Origin: an uncultured Lachnospiraceae bacterium | GTDB taxonomy: Bacteria; Bacillota; Clostridia; Lachnospirales; Lachnospiraceae | Length of the DNA: 53,120 nucleotides | Direction of reading: 5' to 3' | NCBI GenBank assembly: GCA_910587095.1 | Contig: CAJUMJ010000057.1 | Coordinates: forward strand, 1-53,120 | Shown here: positions 41,235 to 49,583 of the stretch, in pieces | Layout: each line of letters opens with the position of its first letter | Position numbering within the stretch: position 1 is the first letter of the stretch | Program-made: the position numbers and the translations under genes | Notes under the pieces: generated by a model | Databases searched by the model: none | What the model was told of the DNA's origin: nothing | Seen by the model: only the letters and a program-made list of their open reading frames with translations

Positions 41235-42896
41235 TCACATTTCCAGAATAAGCACCTGATAGCCTTGCAGCCGGATCGTTCCCTTCTCCTGCACGATATC
41301 CTTATAGTTATTTAACAGTACCTTCCTATAAGCCGTCTCGAGCGTAATCTCCTGTTCCCCGCGCTGATAATTGCCGACTACCAGAAGAGTCTTATCCCCT
41401 TTTCTGTAGTATGCCATCAGATTATGTTTTTCTTCCCACACCGGCTCAAGAATCCCGTACACGACGGTTTCTTTGTACGCCGGATCCTTGCGGATCGCAA
41501 CCAGTTTTTTGTAAAACTGCAGCACGGAGTTCTCATCCGAAAGCTGGGACTCCACATTGATGGACGAATAATTCGGATTGACCTTAAGCCACGGTTTCCC
41601 GGCGCTGAATCCGGCGTTCTCCTCATCCGACCACTGCATCGGCGTGCGGGCGTTGTCCCTGCTAAACCGCGCTATGGTCCGAAGCGCCTCCTCCGGGGAA
41701 AGTCCGGCCGCAAGCGCCACCTTGTACTCATCCCGGGCCGAGATATCATCCACCTCGTCGATGGAGGAAATAGGCAAATTCTCCATGCCGATTTCCTGTC
41801 CCTGGTAAATAAAGGGAATACCGCGCAGCATAAAGTTTAACGCCGCAAGCATTTTCTTACTTTCCAGGCAGCAGTCTCCTTCGGGAATGTAGCGGCAAAC
41901 ACCTCTTGGCTCATCGTGGTTTTCGATGATATTGGATAAAAACCCGATCTCCCCTATTCTTTTCTGTGACTCGAAGCAGCATCTTTTATAGTCATCCGGC
42001 GTGATAGGCTTTGCGTCATACCAGCCTTTCTCGCTGCCTCCGAATATCGTCTCATTAAAGTCGAACATGCTGGAAAAGTAGCCGTTATCCCCGATAAAGT
42101 CGGGCAGTTCCTCCGGTTTTTCATTGAACACTTCTCCCACGGAAAAAGCGTCGTACTTTTTAAAAGTGCGGTCGCGCATCTCTCCGAGAAATTCGCCGAT
42201 CCCCCTGGCCTCCTGCAACATGGCCGAAACACTGCAAAGTCCGTCTTCCCTGTCAGGCTCATAGTCATGCAGCGGCAGCGCTTTTTTGATGTTCATAATC
42301 GCGTCTATGCGAAAACCACCCAGGCCCTTGTCCAGCCACCAGTTTATGTTTTTATATACTTCCTCTCTGAGCTCGGGATTTTCCCAGTTCAAATCGGGCT
42401 GCTTTTTATGGAATACATGTAAATATTGCTTGTCGGTCCCTGGCAAATCTTCCCACACGGAACCGCCAAAATAGGAACGCCAGTTTGTTGGCAGCTTTCC
42501 TTCCTCCTTATCCCGCAGATAGAAAAACCGGCCGTATTTTCCATCCGGGTCCTCGCAGGCTTTCCTGAACCACTCGTGCTCGTCTGAGCAGTGGTTTACC
42601 ACCAAGTCCATCAAAATATACATATTTCTCTTCTTTGCCTCGGCAATCAGCCGCTCCATGTCCTCCATGGTACCGAACCGGGGATCGATCTTGTAGTAGT
42701 CCGAAATGTCGTAGCCCTGATCCGCAAGGGGAGATTGGTAACAGGGAGACAGCCACACAATGTCCACCCCCAAATCGTGCAGATAGTCCAGTTTGTCGAT
42801 AATCCCCGGAATATCGCCGATGCCGTCCCCGTTGGAATCATAAAAGCTCTTCGGATAAATTTGATACGCCACTTTGTCATGCCACCATTTTTTCAT
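41235..42896 (-). CDS. GH13 alpha-glucosidase, second paralogue
   Basis: 553 residues, of the same GH13 group as its neighbour but clearly diverged. Motifs: WWHDKVAYQIYPKSFYDSNG, DLVVNHCSDEH, GFRIDAIMN (nucleophile), VGEVFNE (acid) and IENHDEPR, where the neighbour has NHDQ. This sequence change near the active site and a different loop (FGGSEKGWYDAKPI) suggest a different substrate. The start at 42896 is chosen because GGAGG lies 5 bases upstream; the frame is open to 42908. It is the first gene of the two-gene operon and has a TATAAT box at about 42940. No signal peptide, so it acts on imported sugars. Confidence 0.93.
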   Translation of the reverse strand: MKKWWHDKVAYQIYPKSFYDSNGDGIGDIPGIIDKLDYLHDLGVDIVWLSPCYQSPLADQGYDISDYYKIDPRFGTMEDMERLIAEAKKRNMYILMDLVVNHCSDEHEWFRKACEDPDGKYGRFFYLRDKEEGKLPTNWRSYFGGSVWEDLPGTDKQYLHVFHKKQPDLNWENPELREEVYKNINWWLDKGLGGFRIDAIMNIKKALPLHDYEPDREDGLCSVSAMLQEARGIGEFLGEMRDRTFKKYDAFSVGEVFNEKPEELPDFIGDNGYFSSMFDFNETIFGGSEKGWYDAKPITPDDYKRCCFESQKRIGEIGFLSNIIENHDEPRGVCRYIPEGDCCLESKKMLAALNFMLRGIPFIYQGQEIGMENLPISSIDEVDDISARDEYKVALAAGLSPEEALRTIARFSRDNARTPMQWSDEENAGFSAGKPWLKVNPNYSSINVESQLSDENSVLQFYKKLVAIRKDPAYKETVVYGILEPVWEEKHNLMAYYRKGDKTLLVVGNYQRGEQEITLETAYRKVLLNNYKDIVQEKGTIRLQGYQVLILEM

Positions 42897-43096
42897 CGTT
42901 ACCTCCATATCTGTACCGCTTCGCCACTTTTTCTTCCATTATACTGACATAAGCAAAATATATCTTACAAATATCTGATCAAAAAATACATTATTCTGAC
43001 TTTATATGGATTACTCTTTAGAATTACCGCACGACCGCCGATAAATATGATATACATGACAACGAACTAATTTATTTACAGACAGGGGTATCGGGT

Positions 43097-43375
43097 ATGA
43101 ATGATATGACAGTTATGAATGGAATGAACGCTATGAAACAGGTTTTGGATTCCATGGAAGCCTCCGTGAAGCTGCGCAGCCAGGCTCGCGCCGAGCGCAG
43201 GGCAGAGGAAGCCGAGAACGCCAAAAAGGCATTTCAGAGAAAACTGATGCTCGCCGAAAGCAATAAACTCGAGCTTGACGCAATGGCCTCCGGCGTCAAA
43301 GGCACACATGATGCCGTACAACGCGACCAGCTTATGTTTATGATGATGGCAGCAAACCCTGGCGCGTGTCTATAA
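43097..43375 (+). CDS. Small Met-rich helical protein, unknown
   Basis: I do not recognise this 92-residue protein. It is rich in Met and predicted to be helical throughout: MNDMTVMNGMNAMKQVLDSM, then a charged coil (RSQARAERRAEEAENAKKAF) and a second helical part ending QLMFMMMAANPGACL. A ribosome site (AGGGG) lies 8 bases upstream. Its last codons form one arm of a strong terminator, which supports it as a real transcription unit. It is divergent from the GH13 operon and convergent with an AraC gene. Confidence 0.65.
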   Translation: MNDMTVMNGMNAMKQVLDSMEASVKLRSQARAERRAEEAENAKKAFQRKLMLAESNKLELDAMASGVKGTHDAVQRDQLMFMMMAANPGACL

Positions 43376-43395
43376 AAGGCACGCGCCACTTTTTT
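43361..43395 (+). terminator. Intrinsic terminator overlapping a coding end
   Basis: GGCGCGTG (43361-43368) / CACGCGCC (43380-43387) stem, then ACTTTTTT. The first arm is inside the last codons of the 92-residue gene, and the T-run reaches the stop codon of the convergent AraC gene. Confidence 0.88.
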
Positions 43396-44321
43396 CAGGC
43401 TTTTCGGAATTGCTTTCTGTACTGTAATGGCGTCATGTCCGTGTATTTGCGAAACTCCCTCAAAAAATTTCCCAAATTGTTGTAACCACATTCCATACAG
43501 ATCTCCGTGACCGACAGCTCCGTCTCCTCCAAAAGGCTCCTCGCCTGCTTGATCCGGTATTCATTGATATACTCAATGGGAGAACTCCCGATAGCTTTCT
43601 TAAACAGGCGGCAAAAATACTGCTCATTCAAGTTCACCTGCCCCGCCAGATCCGCCACATAAATTTTTTCCCGGTAATTCTCCCTGATATAAGTCAGAGC
43701 CGTCTTGACGCTCTCCACGCGCTTGTCCATATTTCTTTCCGTAGGCGTTAACAGCCGGTTTGCGGAAAGTGTGGCAAGGAGAAATAACAGATGGGATTTA
43801 ATATATAATTGACTCGTTAAGTCATCCGTTACCAGACTGCTGTCCGCAGAAGAGTTTTCCTCCCGCGAATCCTGGCCAAAGGATCGCATAATATCAAAAA
43901 AAGCGTTTCTGACCGGCGCAAAGGCGGGATGCTCCGGCTTAATGCAGCGCGGAAAGAGAAGCTGTCCCTTCTGGACAGGCTGAATCAGATGAATTTGTGC
44001 CTCGTCACAGGAATCAAAGCTCAAAATACCCGGTGAGAAGACGACGGCGTCCTCCCAATGACTGTCCGACGACTCCGAAATGATGCTGTGCAGCTCCCCC
44101 GGATTGATGAAATAGAGACATTCTGACGTAATCGGAAAATTCTCCATATTAATTTCCAGCCGAAATTCCCCGCCGCAAAAGTAGAGGATTTCCGCCTCGT
44201 CATGCCAGTGATGCTTCACCAAAGTTCCCTTTCCCTCAAAATGCGTCCGATAAATGGCGCATGGAAAGGATTTGGTTCCGTGGGTACGGATTTCTTTTAA
44301 AAGCGATGGCTGTCGTTCCAT
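43395..44321 (-). CDS. AraC-family transcriptional regulator
   Basis: 308 residues. The N-terminal cupin-like domain includes KHHWHDEAEILYFCGGEFRL and INPGELHSI. The C-terminal AraC domain has both helix-turn-helix units (IYVADLAGQVNLNEQYFCRL and VTEICMECGYNNLGNFLREF). The frame is open to 44381, overlapping nifU, but ATG 44321 has AAGGAG 6 bases upstream. It lies 16 bases after the nifU stop, so it could be co-transcribed with nifS-nifU by chance of position. More likely it regulates a sugar pathway such as the nearby GH13 genes. Confidence 0.88.
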   Translation of the reverse strand: MERQPSLLKEIRTHGTKSFPCAIYRTHFEGKGTLVKHHWHDEAEILYFCGGEFRLEINMENFPITSECLYFINPGELHSIISESSDSHWEDAVVFSPGILSFDSCDEAQIHLIQPVQKGQLLFPRCIKPEHPAFAPVRNAFFDIMRSFGQDSREENSSADSSLVTDDLTSQLYIKSHLLFLLATLSANRLLTPTERNMDKRVESVKTALTYIRENYREKIYVADLAGQVNLNEQYFCRLFKKAIGSSPIEYINEYRIKQARSLLEETELSVTEICMECGYNNLGNFLREFRKYTDMTPLQYRKQFRKA

Positions 44322-44337
44322 GAAAAACTCCTTTTTT

Positions 44338-44757
44338 TCATCTTTCCCCGATATCCTTCGCGGGCTCTCGCAGTCCCTCAATCATGATTCCCCGTTTTTT
44401 TGCGTAATCCCATAGCGCGGCGTGAACCGCCTCCTCCGCCAGCAAAGAACAATGCATCTTCACCGGCGGCAGACCATCCAGCGCCTCCGCCACCGCTTTG
44501 TTTGTCACCTGCATAGCCTCCTCTACCGTCTTTCCCTTCACCAGCTCGGTCGCCATACTGCTTGTGGCCACCGCCGCTCCGCAGCCGAAGGTTTTGAACT
44601 TCGCGTCCTGTATGACGCCGCTGTCGTCGATATCCAGATACATGCGCATGATATCCCCGCACCTGGCATTCCCCACGGTGCCTACGCCGCTGGGATTTTC
44701 AATCTCTCCCATATTTCTCGGATTGTTAAAATGATCCATCACCTTTTCGCTGTACAT
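44338..44757 (-). CDS. nifU: Fe-S cluster scaffold protein NifU/IscU
   Basis: A 139-residue scaffold on which iron-sulphur clusters are built. The three cluster ligand Cys are at 33 (NARCGD), 59 (TFGCGA) and 103 (MHCSLL). As in the IscU/NifU N-terminal family, Asp35 follows the first Cys. No C-terminal Nfu domain is attached. The start at 44757 has GAGAGGAG 6 bases upstream, so the longer frame to 44778 is not used. It follows the cysteine desulfurase by 38 bases, the usual NifS-NifU pair of Clostridia. Confidence 0.94.
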   Translation of the reverse strand: MYSEKVMDHFNNPRNMGEIENPSGVGTVGNARCGDIMRMYLDIDDSGVIQDAKFKTFGCGAAVATSSMATELVKGKTVEEAMQVTNKAVAEALDGLPPVKMHCSLLAEEAVHAALWDYAKKRGIMIEGLREPAKDIGER

Positions 44758-44795
44758 GCTCCGCTCCTCTCTATTCAATCATAACATGTATTATT

Positions 44796-45974
44796 TTACT
44801 TCTGCTTCAGGAAGTCCTCGTACAGAGGCGACATGCTTCGCAGCCGCCCCACAATCTCCTTGAGCGATTCCACGACATAGTCAAGCTCCTCCTTTGTCGT
44901 CTCCTCCGACAAGGTGAGCCGCAGCGACCCATGCGCCATCTCATGAGGCAGCCCGATAGCCAGAAGTACATGGGATGGATCAAGCGCCCCGGAAGTGCAG
45001 GCCGACCCGCTGGAAGCGCAGACGCCTTTCTGATCCAGTAAAATGAGAAGCGACTCCCCTTCTATGAACCGGAAGCAGAAGTGGGCGTTGTTGGACAGTC
45101 TTTCCTTCGCGGAGCCGTTTAACCGTGTGTAGGGAATCTCGGCAAGCACCCTGTCAATCAGGTAATCCCGAAGCTTCTCTTCCCTTTCGTATCTCTCCTG
45201 CATCCTCTCCCCCGCCAGCGCCGCTGCTTTTCCGAAGCCGACTATCCCCGGCACGTTTAGCGTTCCCGCCCTGCGTCCCTTCTCCTGGGCGCCGCCGTGA
45301 ATAAACGCCCCAAGCCGCAGATTCTCCCGGCAATAGAGCATCCCCACGCCCTTCGGCCCGTTCAGCTTGTGACCGCTGGCGGAAAGCAGGTCAATATGCA
45401 TCGTCTCCACATCCAGGGGAATATGCCCGTAAGCCTGCACCGCGTCCGTGTGGAAGAGCACGCCCCTCTCATGGGCGATCTCCCCGATCCGGGCGACAGG
45501 CTCCAGCACACCGATCTCGTTATTCGCCGCCATGACGGAAATCAGTATGGTTTCCGGACGGATCGCTCTCTCGACAGCCTCCGGCGAAATTTTTCCCTCC
45601 TCGTCCACATCCAGATAGGTCACTTCGTATCCCTGTCTCTCCAGATACTCGCAAGTGTGCAGCACGGCATGATGCTCTATCCTGCTCGTAATGATGTGCC
45701 TGCCCTTGTCGGCGCGGCTTTCCGCCACCGCCCTGACCGCCCAGTTGTCTGACTCCGTTCCCCCTGCCGTGAAATAAATCTCCCCCGCTTTTGCGCCTAT
45801 CAAAGCTGCCGCCCGCTCTCTGGCAATCCCCACCGCTTTCCTCGCCTCCCCTGCAAAACTGTATATAGCGGAGGGGTTGGAGTAGGTTTCCCTGAAAAAG
45901 GGCAGCATCTCCTCAAGCACCTCCTCCCGCACTCTGGTGGTCGCCGCATTGTCCAGATAGATTATACGATTCAT
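44796..45974 (-). CDS. nifS: Cysteine desulfurase NifS
   Basis: A PLP enzyme that removes sulphur from cysteine and passes it to the scaffold. At 392 residues it belongs to the NifS/IscS class. The PLP lysine is Lys203 in SASGHKLNGPKGVG, His101-His102 lie in IEHHAVLH, and the persulphide-bearing Cys326 is in the flexible loop SSGSACTSG. The first residues IIYLDNAATTRV are typical. The promoter is at 46099-46126; the first gene of a nifS-nifU operon. Confidence 0.96.
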   Translation of the reverse strand: MNRIIYLDNAATTRVREEVLEEMLPFFRETYSNPSAIYSFAGEARKAVGIARERAAALIGAKAGEIYFTAGGTESDNWAVRAVAESRADKGRHIITSRIEHHAVLHTCEYLERQGYEVTYLDVDEEGKISPEAVERAIRPETILISVMAANNEIGVLEPVARIGEIAHERGVLFHTDAVQAYGHIPLDVETMHIDLLSASGHKLNGPKGVGMLYCRENLRLGAFIHGGAQEKGRRAGTLNVPGIVGFGKAAALAGERMQERYEREEKLRDYLIDRVLAEIPYTRLNGSAKERLSNNAHFCFRFIEGESLLILLDQKGVCASSGSACTSGALDPSHVLLAIGLPHEMAHGSLRLTLSEETTKEELDYVVESLKEIVGRLRSMSPLYEDFLKQK

Positions 45975-46098
45975 CGTTTCTCACCTCTCGTCAGCAAAGC
46001 GCGACTCCGGTTTCAAGTAAAACCGTCTTCCCGCCTTCTCATATCTTAGTCTGTCAGCGTTTTCTACAATTCCTATAGGCTTACTATTGTATAAGGTT

Positions 46099-46126
46099 AT
46101 TATAACAGGCTCACGCAAATCCGCAA
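46099..46126 (-). promoter_or_regulatory. Promoter of nifS-nifU
   Basis: TTGCGG (46121-46126) and TATAAT (46099-46104), 16 bases apart on the minus strand, about 120 bases before nifS. An IscR-type site was not recognised. Confidence 0.55.
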
Positions 46127-46184
46127 GCCCGTTTTTCTTTTCTCTTTTTTCTGTCCGCTGTGTGACTCTCCTAAAACCGATTCA

Positions 46185-46242
46185 GGGAATGCGAAGCATT
46201 CTCCCTCAAATAGACTCGAGCGGCTATGAAACACAGCCGCTC
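46185..46242. terminator. Two adjacent hairpins between blaR1 and nifS
   Basis: GGGAATGC / GCATTCTCCC (46185-46205) and a perfect GAGCGGCT / AGCCGCTC (46218-46242). Neither has a long T-run on the minus strand, so Rho-independent termination of blaR1 here is only possible. The rest of 45975-46385 holds the nifS promoter and the short repeat at 46332-46360. Confidence 0.45.
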
Positions 46243-46331
46243 AAGTCATCCCCTTTTACACTGCCGCCACAGGCAGCCAAATCCAGATAGAGGTAATTAT
46301 TTAATTTATGAAATCAATGCTTTTGTCCTGC

Positions 46332-46410
46332 TATATCAGTGAGGACATACCTTATATGTAATCGTTTGAATTTCTCTCCGCCATATCAGTGCGGGCACAC
46401 CGCATATGTA
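46332..46410 (-). repeat. Imperfect copy of the blaR1 3' end
   Basis: The last 29 bases of blaR1 (46382-46410, encoding TYAVCPH-stop) recur 50 bases downstream at 46332-46360 with 23 of 29 matches, again encoding TYKVCPH-stop. This looks like a short tandem duplication, or the scar of a longer original reading frame. Confidence 0.65.
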
Positions 46411-47738
46411 GATGTCCCAATCCAGTCGCCTTGTAGTATATATCCACATTTACTACATCTCTGCGCTTGGTATCTTCTCACTTCGCAACTGCCATCCGAG
46501 TACTTTTTATGAATCGACGATGTTCCCGAAACATAGTTATGATCGCAATATGGCTCCACACCATCATCCTCAGCTATCGGATAAACATTTCCTTCCTCAT
46601 CCATAAATTGGCAATCATAGCAGATATCCATTAGTCCTTCCAACTCTTCCAGTGTTTCAAACTCCTGTATCTCTTCTTCACTTGCATCGTCAGGTGCAAA
46701 CACATAAATATCACCATCCGTTGTATATTCTATCTCATCCTGTGATGCATCTTCCGCTACTTCCACATGAAGCACATCTCTGTAGGCAAACACCGTCATA
46801 GAATTTGCAAAAGTTAACGCCGCCACAAGCAAACCTGCTGTAATCCGATTCCATTTCTTATTCATCTTTAGATTTTCCATCCTCTCCTTAATCTTCTCGG
46901 CGTTCTCCCCAAAGCCATTCTTCCACCTGATCGGCAGTTCCTTCTTTCCCAGTGCTTCCTTAATCAGAATACGAAGATACTCGTCTATTTCCTCTTTTGA
47001 CTTTCCGGCCATCACTGTCTCATCGCATGAGCATTCAGAGATACGCTCGAAATCACGGTACAGTTTCACCATAAAAGGATTCCACCAGTGCAGAAATGAC
47101 GCAAAGTCCAGAAGTATACTCCAAAGCACATCCATGCGTTTGATATGTACCATCTCATGACTGATCAAAAGCTCCGCCTCACGGCTTCCCGGTTCTCTGT
47201 CACAGGTGATGACAGGCTTGGTAATCCCGAAGCTTTCCGCGCTTTCTCCTTCAAGTCCCTGATATAAAGTCACATTCCGTTTCACGCCGAACCGCTCTCT
47301 GAATTCGGAAATCAGTTCCCTGTGCCGATCCGACATAATCCTCTCCGCACAGACGGCAAACCTGCGGGTTAACCGTGTATATTCCGACACTTGTTTCGCG
47401 ATCCGAAAGGAAGCTCCCGCCAGCCACACAAGTACCAATAACACCTGTATTCTGGCATAGATATTGACGTGTAGTCCTCCTTCCACGTGTACAGCGTAGT
47501 TTGTCCATGCGAGCGATATATGCGCGGCTTCCATCTGGTTTTTCCACAGAAATGCCTGAATTGCTTCTTTGTACCATCTTTTCAGAAAGGGCAACGGAAT
47601 CAGGTAATACAGAATGGCCGACTTTGCAAGTAAATATAGCACCCTTGCGCTGATCTTATGCCATAAGAGACGCCGAAGCAGCAGATACATAATTGTCATC
47701 ATGCCTCCTGAAATCGACATCACAAGTAGGTATTCCAC
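46386..47738 (-). CDS. BlaR1/MecR1-type M56 metallopeptidase, without penicillin-binding domain
   Basis: A 450-residue membrane protein. Helices lie near 4-22, 33-50, 95-110 and 305-320. The M56 zinc-peptidase motif HEMVH is at 194-198, with EGESAESFGITKPVI and WWNPFMVKLYRDFERISECSCDE (split by eye) around it. After the last helix the extracellular part (330-450) is not a beta-lactam-binding domain. It is acidic and ends in a zinc-ribbon-like segment (CDHNY, then QRCSKCGYIL and CPH). It should sense something other than beta-lactams and cut the BlaI-type repressor encoded 8 bases upstream. Confidence 0.88.
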   Translation of the reverse strand: MEYLLVMSISGGMMTIMYLLLRRLLWHKISARVLYLLAKSAILYYLIPLPFLKRWYKEAIQAFLWKNQMEAAHISLAWTNYAVHVEGGLHVNIYARIQVLLVLVWLAGASFRIAKQVSEYTRLTRRFAVCAERIMSDRHRELISEFRERFGVKRNVTLYQGLEGESAESFGITKPVITCDREPGSREAELLISHEMVHIKRMDVLWSILLDFASFLHWWNPFMVKLYRDFERISECSCDETVMAGKSKEEIDEYLRILIKEALGKKELPIRWKNGFGENAEKIKERMENLKMNKKWNRITAGLLVAALTFANSMTVFAYRDVLHVEVAEDASQDEIEYTTDGDIYVFAPDDASEEEIQEFETLEELEGLMDICYDCQFMDEEGNVYPIAEDDGVEPYCDHNYVSGTSSIHKKYSDGSCEVRRYQAQRCSKCGYILQGDWIGTSTYAVCPH

Positions 47739-47746
47739 ATCAACTG

Positions 47747-48109
47747 CTAGCTTTCCTCCAATATTTTAATTAGTTCTTCCGCCTCGCTCTCGTTGATGGA
47801 ATTTCCTTTGACAAAGGCTGCCACAAAATTGCTCAGCCGCCCTCCGTACATATCGTCAATTGCCGCTTTCATCTGCATACAGTTATATTCGTCCCTGCTG
47901 TACACGGGTCTTACTATTCTGTGTTCGCGTTTAACCAGACCCTTCTCCTCCAATCTGGATAGAAAAGTGTTCAGAGTCTGCCGTTTCCACGCCTTACCGT
48001 CCGCCTCAAAAAGTGCGAGAAGCTGAGACTGTTTGATACAGTCGCCCTGATCCCAAATCTTCTCCAAAACTTCCTGTTCCGCTTCCGATACGTCAAAAAA
48101 TCTCTTCAT
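47747..48109 (-). CDS. BlaI/MecI/CopY-family repressor
   Basis: A 120-residue winged-helix repressor. It has FDVSEAEQEVLEKIWDQGDC at the start, the recognition region WKRQTLNTFLSRLEEKGLVK with wing REHRIVRPVY, and a helical dimerisation tail. It should bind the inverted repeat at 48126-48146 next to its own promoter and be removed by the BlaR1-type protease. The two genes are 8 bases apart, a normal signalling operon. Confidence 0.93.
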   Translation of the reverse strand: MKRFFDVSEAEQEVLEKIWDQGDCIKQSQLLALFEADGKAWKRQTLNTFLSRLEEKGLVKREHRIVRPVYSRDEYNCMQMKAAIDDMYGGRLSNFVAAFVKGNSINESEAEELIKILEES

Positions 48110-48125
48110 GGTCTCCTCTTATTGA

Positions 48126-48146
48126 TTGACTATTTTCTGTAGTCAA
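48126..48146. promoter_or_regulatory. Probable BlaI-type operator
   Basis: A perfect inverted repeat TTGACTA - 7 bases - TAGTCAA, lying between the -10 box (48152-48157) and the start of the repressor gene. Position and symmetry fit autorepression. The sequence keeps the core TA...TA spacing but is not the TACA/TGTA box of staphylococcal BlaI. Confidence 0.7.
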
Positions 48147-48151
48147 GTTTA

Positions 48152-48180
48152 ATTATACTATCGTTGTCGTTAAATGTCAA
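48152..48180 (-). promoter_or_regulatory. Consensus promoter of blaI-blaR1
   Basis: Perfect TTGACA (48175-48180) and perfect TATAAT (48152-48157) with a 17-base spacer. Such a strong promoter fits tight repression by the operator just downstream. Confidence 0.85.
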
Positions 48181-48384
48181 CTTATATCAAAAAATATTGA
48201 AAATTTTTTTCAACAGTGAAGCCATAGATGATAAGATGGACGAATCCTGCTTGCATAATGAGTACATCTTATCTGCTATGAGCAGAACGCCTGTATATGA
48301 GCAAAGTTAGATGCAAAGCATCGGGAAAGCTCTGAAAGCGCCTTTGCGAATGGCGTGGGTTTCACTGTTACAATTTTTCGGCGT

Positions 48385-48413
48385 TTGCCACACCCATCTA
48401 AATATGATAAGAT
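48385..48413 (+). promoter_or_regulatory. Candidate promoter of the glycosyltransferase cluster
   Basis: TTGCCA (48385-48390) and TAAGAT (48408-48413), 17 bases apart, 44 bases before the first glycosyltransferase. The remainder of 48181-48384 shows no gene. Confidence 0.5.
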
Positions 48414-48456
48414 AATTGTAATACATTTCTTATATATTAACATAAAGGAGACTTCT

Positions 48457-49518
48457 ATGCACCCCATATCCGTATGCATTATTGCAAAAAATGAAGAATC
48501 CCGGATCGAACAGTGTCTCTCATCCGTCAAGCCCTGCGGATTTGAGATCGTAGTTGTGGACACCGGGTCTACCGACCGAACAAAGGAAATCGCCGGAAAG
48601 TACGCGGACAAGGTGCTTGATTTCGCATGGTGCGACGACTTTTCCGCCGCCAGAAATTTTTCTCTGCGGGAAGCCTCCAACAACTGGATCTTCATGATCG
48701 ACTGTGACGAAACCATAAAGGAAATCGATATAGATGAGCTAAACTATTTCCGTAAAAACCTTCCGGACAAAGTGGGAAGCGTTTCCCGTGAAAACATTGT
48801 GACACAGAACGGTATCCGCACGCTCAACAACATCGATTACACGGAGCGTTTCTTTAACAAAAAACGTTACCGCTATACCGGTATCATCCACGAGCAGCTC
48901 ACCCCTGTGAGCGGAAAAGAGATCTCCGCGCTTCTTCTGCAGACGACTCTTCTCCACACGGGCTACGATATGACTAAAGTCGAGCGACAGGCCAAATACA
49001 GTCGCAATTTCACGTTGCTCGAAAAACAGTTGCAGCAGGATCCGCAAAATCCGTACTTATATTATCAGCTCGGAAAAAGCTGTGAAATTTTGGAAGACTT
49101 TGCCCGGGCCCGCGTCTATTACGACAAAGGGCTGGAATTTGATTTGGATCCGGAGCTCGCCTATGTGCAGGCCATGGTCGTTTCCTACGGGAACGCTCTG
49201 CTGCGCACGAATCAGGCCGAAACCGCGCTTGGTCTTGAGGGCGTCTACGACGAGTTTTCCTCCGTAACGGATTTTGTCTATCTGATGGGGAATGTCTACA
49301 GGGAAAACGGTATGGCCGAGCAGGCTCTCACACAGTACCAGAAAGCCTTGCAGATGCCGCCCGGCAGGCAGAACGGGACAAACAGCTTTCTGCCTCTCTA
49401 CCAGTGCGGCTGTCTTTTTGAACAACTGGGCGACATCGCTTCCGCCTGCGCTCTCTACGGGCAGTGCGGCGATTTTATTCCGGCGAAGGAACGGCTGAAA
49501 GTTCTCCACGGCCTGTAG
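48457..49518 (+). CDS. GT2 glycosyltransferase with TPR-like tail (copy 1)
   Basis: 353 residues. The N-terminal GT-A domain (1-190) has VCIIAKNEESRIEQCLSSV, the nucleotide-sugar motif VVVDTGSTDRT and the metal-binding IDCDE (81-85). The FSAARNFSLREAS segment and IHEQL follow. The C-terminal 150 residues are tetratricopeptide-like helices (PYLYYQLGKSCEILEDFARA, AEQALTQYQKALQMPP). The same plan occurs in SunS, which puts sugar on the cysteine of a bacteriocin, and in other protein or cell-surface glycosyltransferases. The start at 48457 has AAAGGAG 8 bases upstream; the frame from 48355 is too long. Three similar genes follow. Confidence 0.88.
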   Translation: MHPISVCIIAKNEESRIEQCLSSVKPCGFEIVVVDTGSTDRTKEIAGKYADKVLDFAWCDDFSAARNFSLREASNNWIFMIDCDETIKEIDIDELNYFRKNLPDKVGSVSRENIVTQNGIRTLNNIDYTERFFNKKRYRYTGIIHEQLTPVSGKEISALLLQTTLLHTGYDMTKVERQAKYSRNFTLLEKQLQQDPQNPYLYYQLGKSCEILEDFARARVYYDKGLEFDLDPELAYVQAMVVSYGNALLRTNQAETALGLEGVYDEFSSVTDFVYLMGNVYRENGMAEQALTQYQKALQMPPGRQNGTNSFLPLYQCGCLFEQLGDIASACALYGQCGDFIPAKERLKVLHGL

Positions 49519-49583
49519 GCCATTATCCTTCGACTTCCGGAAAACACTTGCAAGCAACAACATTTCCCGTAAAGGAGCGCGAT

